Source of the DNA: Apis mellifera
Taxonomy: Eukaryota; Arthropoda; Insecta; Hymenoptera; Apidae
Direction of reading: 5' to 3'
DNA length: 64,000 bases
Assembly: GCF_003254395.2 (NCBI RefSeq)
Contig: NC_037647.1
Span: 9,046,550-9,110,549, forward strand
The translations under genes were made by a program, and so were the position numbers. Each line of letters begins with the position of its first letter. The stretch's first letter is position 1. The notes below the pieces were generated by a model that searched no databases, was not told the origin of the DNA, and was given only the letters and a program-made list of their open reading frames with translations. Shown piece after piece: positions 63,150 to 64,000 of the stretch.

Positions 63150-64000
63150 CGCGGTTTTTCTTTCCTCAACGGATGGAAATTACGGCTGATACTAACCGAA
63201 CCAGTTACTAATCCATCGGATTATCGTCCAACGATATCGTTTTCTTCGCGCTTCATTTATACACGCACGTTGAACGTAGATTTACACCTCGCGCGGTGTT
63301 TAAAACCGCGCTTCTTCGCTTGGCTTGCCTGTCCCTCGGGCTAAATTATATCGAATATACGTGACCTCTCTCTTCAACCATTCAAGGACCGATGAAAGAT
63401 AATCAAGATTTCTCTCAAGGAAAAGGGATAAAAAAGAAAAGAAATCTGAATCGGAAAAATCCACACGAAACGTTTAAACGATGGTCTTCGAGCTCTCGAT
63501 CTTTTTTTTTTTTCTTCTTTGAATGTAGAGATAAAGAGAATCGATATTCGACACGACCGATCGAGCGTAGAAACAGATTTTTTCCTTTGGTCGAACGACT
63601 GGGAAAACAGTGGCGACGAGCAAACGGGGGGAGGAGGGAATAAATTTTAGCGGAAGACAATGAGAGTGAACGGAGGGGAGGGGAAAGCGGAAAAAGAGAC
63701 AGGTCGGTGGCCGATCGAAAATGAAAAGAGAATCTTTCGAGATGCAAAATTTATCGTCGAATTACGTCTGTCCGGCGGTGATAGTTGGAATCGATAGGTG
63801 CGCGAAACAAATCTGTTCGCGTACTGTAATAAAAGCGGGGGTGAACGTGAGGATGATCTAACGTTATATCGATCCCCCTCCCTGTCAATCGGATTTCGTT
63901 CGTTTTCCTTTTCGATCGTTTCGAAACGTCGAGATAAAAATCTGATAAAGTCAGCCGCCGGACGCGAGTGTTTTCGTCGCCTCGCAGCGCGGATCGTCAG

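Larger units (their letters stand above)
52168..64000 (+). other. non-coding: downstream intron of the vein-like gene, splitting the EGF domain
   Basis: The intron starts with GTGAGC and runs to the end of the window. I scanned it by eye for an acceptor AG followed by one base, a Cys codon, eight codons and another Cys codon, as the second half of the EGF domain requires. No candidate was found. It contains the four-copy tandem array at about 60850-61330, several trinucleotide repeats, and a pentanucleotide repeat at 62563-62602. The longest open frames (for example 58133-58666 and 62093-62761) show no family signature. Confidence -1.

Noticed and set aside
1..64000. tRNA, rRNA, CRISPR arrays or known microRNA seeds
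   Set aside because: I read for tRNA B-box words, regular spacer-repeat arrays and several familiar insect microRNA sequences. None was seen. A computed scan could still find weak cases.

Overview
The window looks like nuclear DNA from a hymenopteran insect, most likely a bee. It is almost entirely non-coding, rich in CpG and in 'tcgatcga'-type words, and crowded with short (GA)n/(CT)n, (TA)n and (ATT)n microsatellites and poly-A/T runs. The only coding segments I can support are two small internal exons with strong splice signals. Prokaryotic features, rRNA, tRNA, CRISPR arrays and intact transposons were not seen. The organism is an inference from sequence texture and gene content; I could not search a database.

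Both exons are on the + strand and fit one gene. Exon A (33748-33890) encodes the C-terminal half of an Ig-like C2 domain, including the D-S-G-R-Y-E-C motif. Exon B (52059-52167) encodes the first four cysteines of an EGF-like domain. The phases match exactly: exon A ends with one base of a codon and exon B supplies the other two, giving Thr. An Ig domain followed by an EGF domain is the layout of neuregulins and of insect Vein, the secreted EGF-receptor ligand, so I call the gene a vein (vn) orthologue. The missing Ig N-terminal half must lie upstream. The exon with EGF cysteines 5 and 6 must lie downstream, because I found no acceptor followed by a fitting C-x8-C frame before 64000.

Layout: 1-33747 is intron (or 5' flank plus intron), with an AT-rich island at about 10090-10970 that holds a decayed reading frame. 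33891-52058 is an 18.2-kb intron. It contains a nested tandem duplication (43610-44805), a triple CACGTG cluster (39081-39111) and a 7-unit GGAA microsatellite (47317-47344). 52168-64000 is intron, with a four-copy 123-127-bp tandem array (about 60850-61330) that carries eight regularly spaced CGATA motifs.

No new multi-gene system is visible. The points most worth a second look are the duplication with its clean internal deletion or insertion, the CGATA satellite, the E-box cluster, the paired hairpins 650 bp before the Ig exon, and the intron that splits the EGF domain between cysteines 4 and 5.
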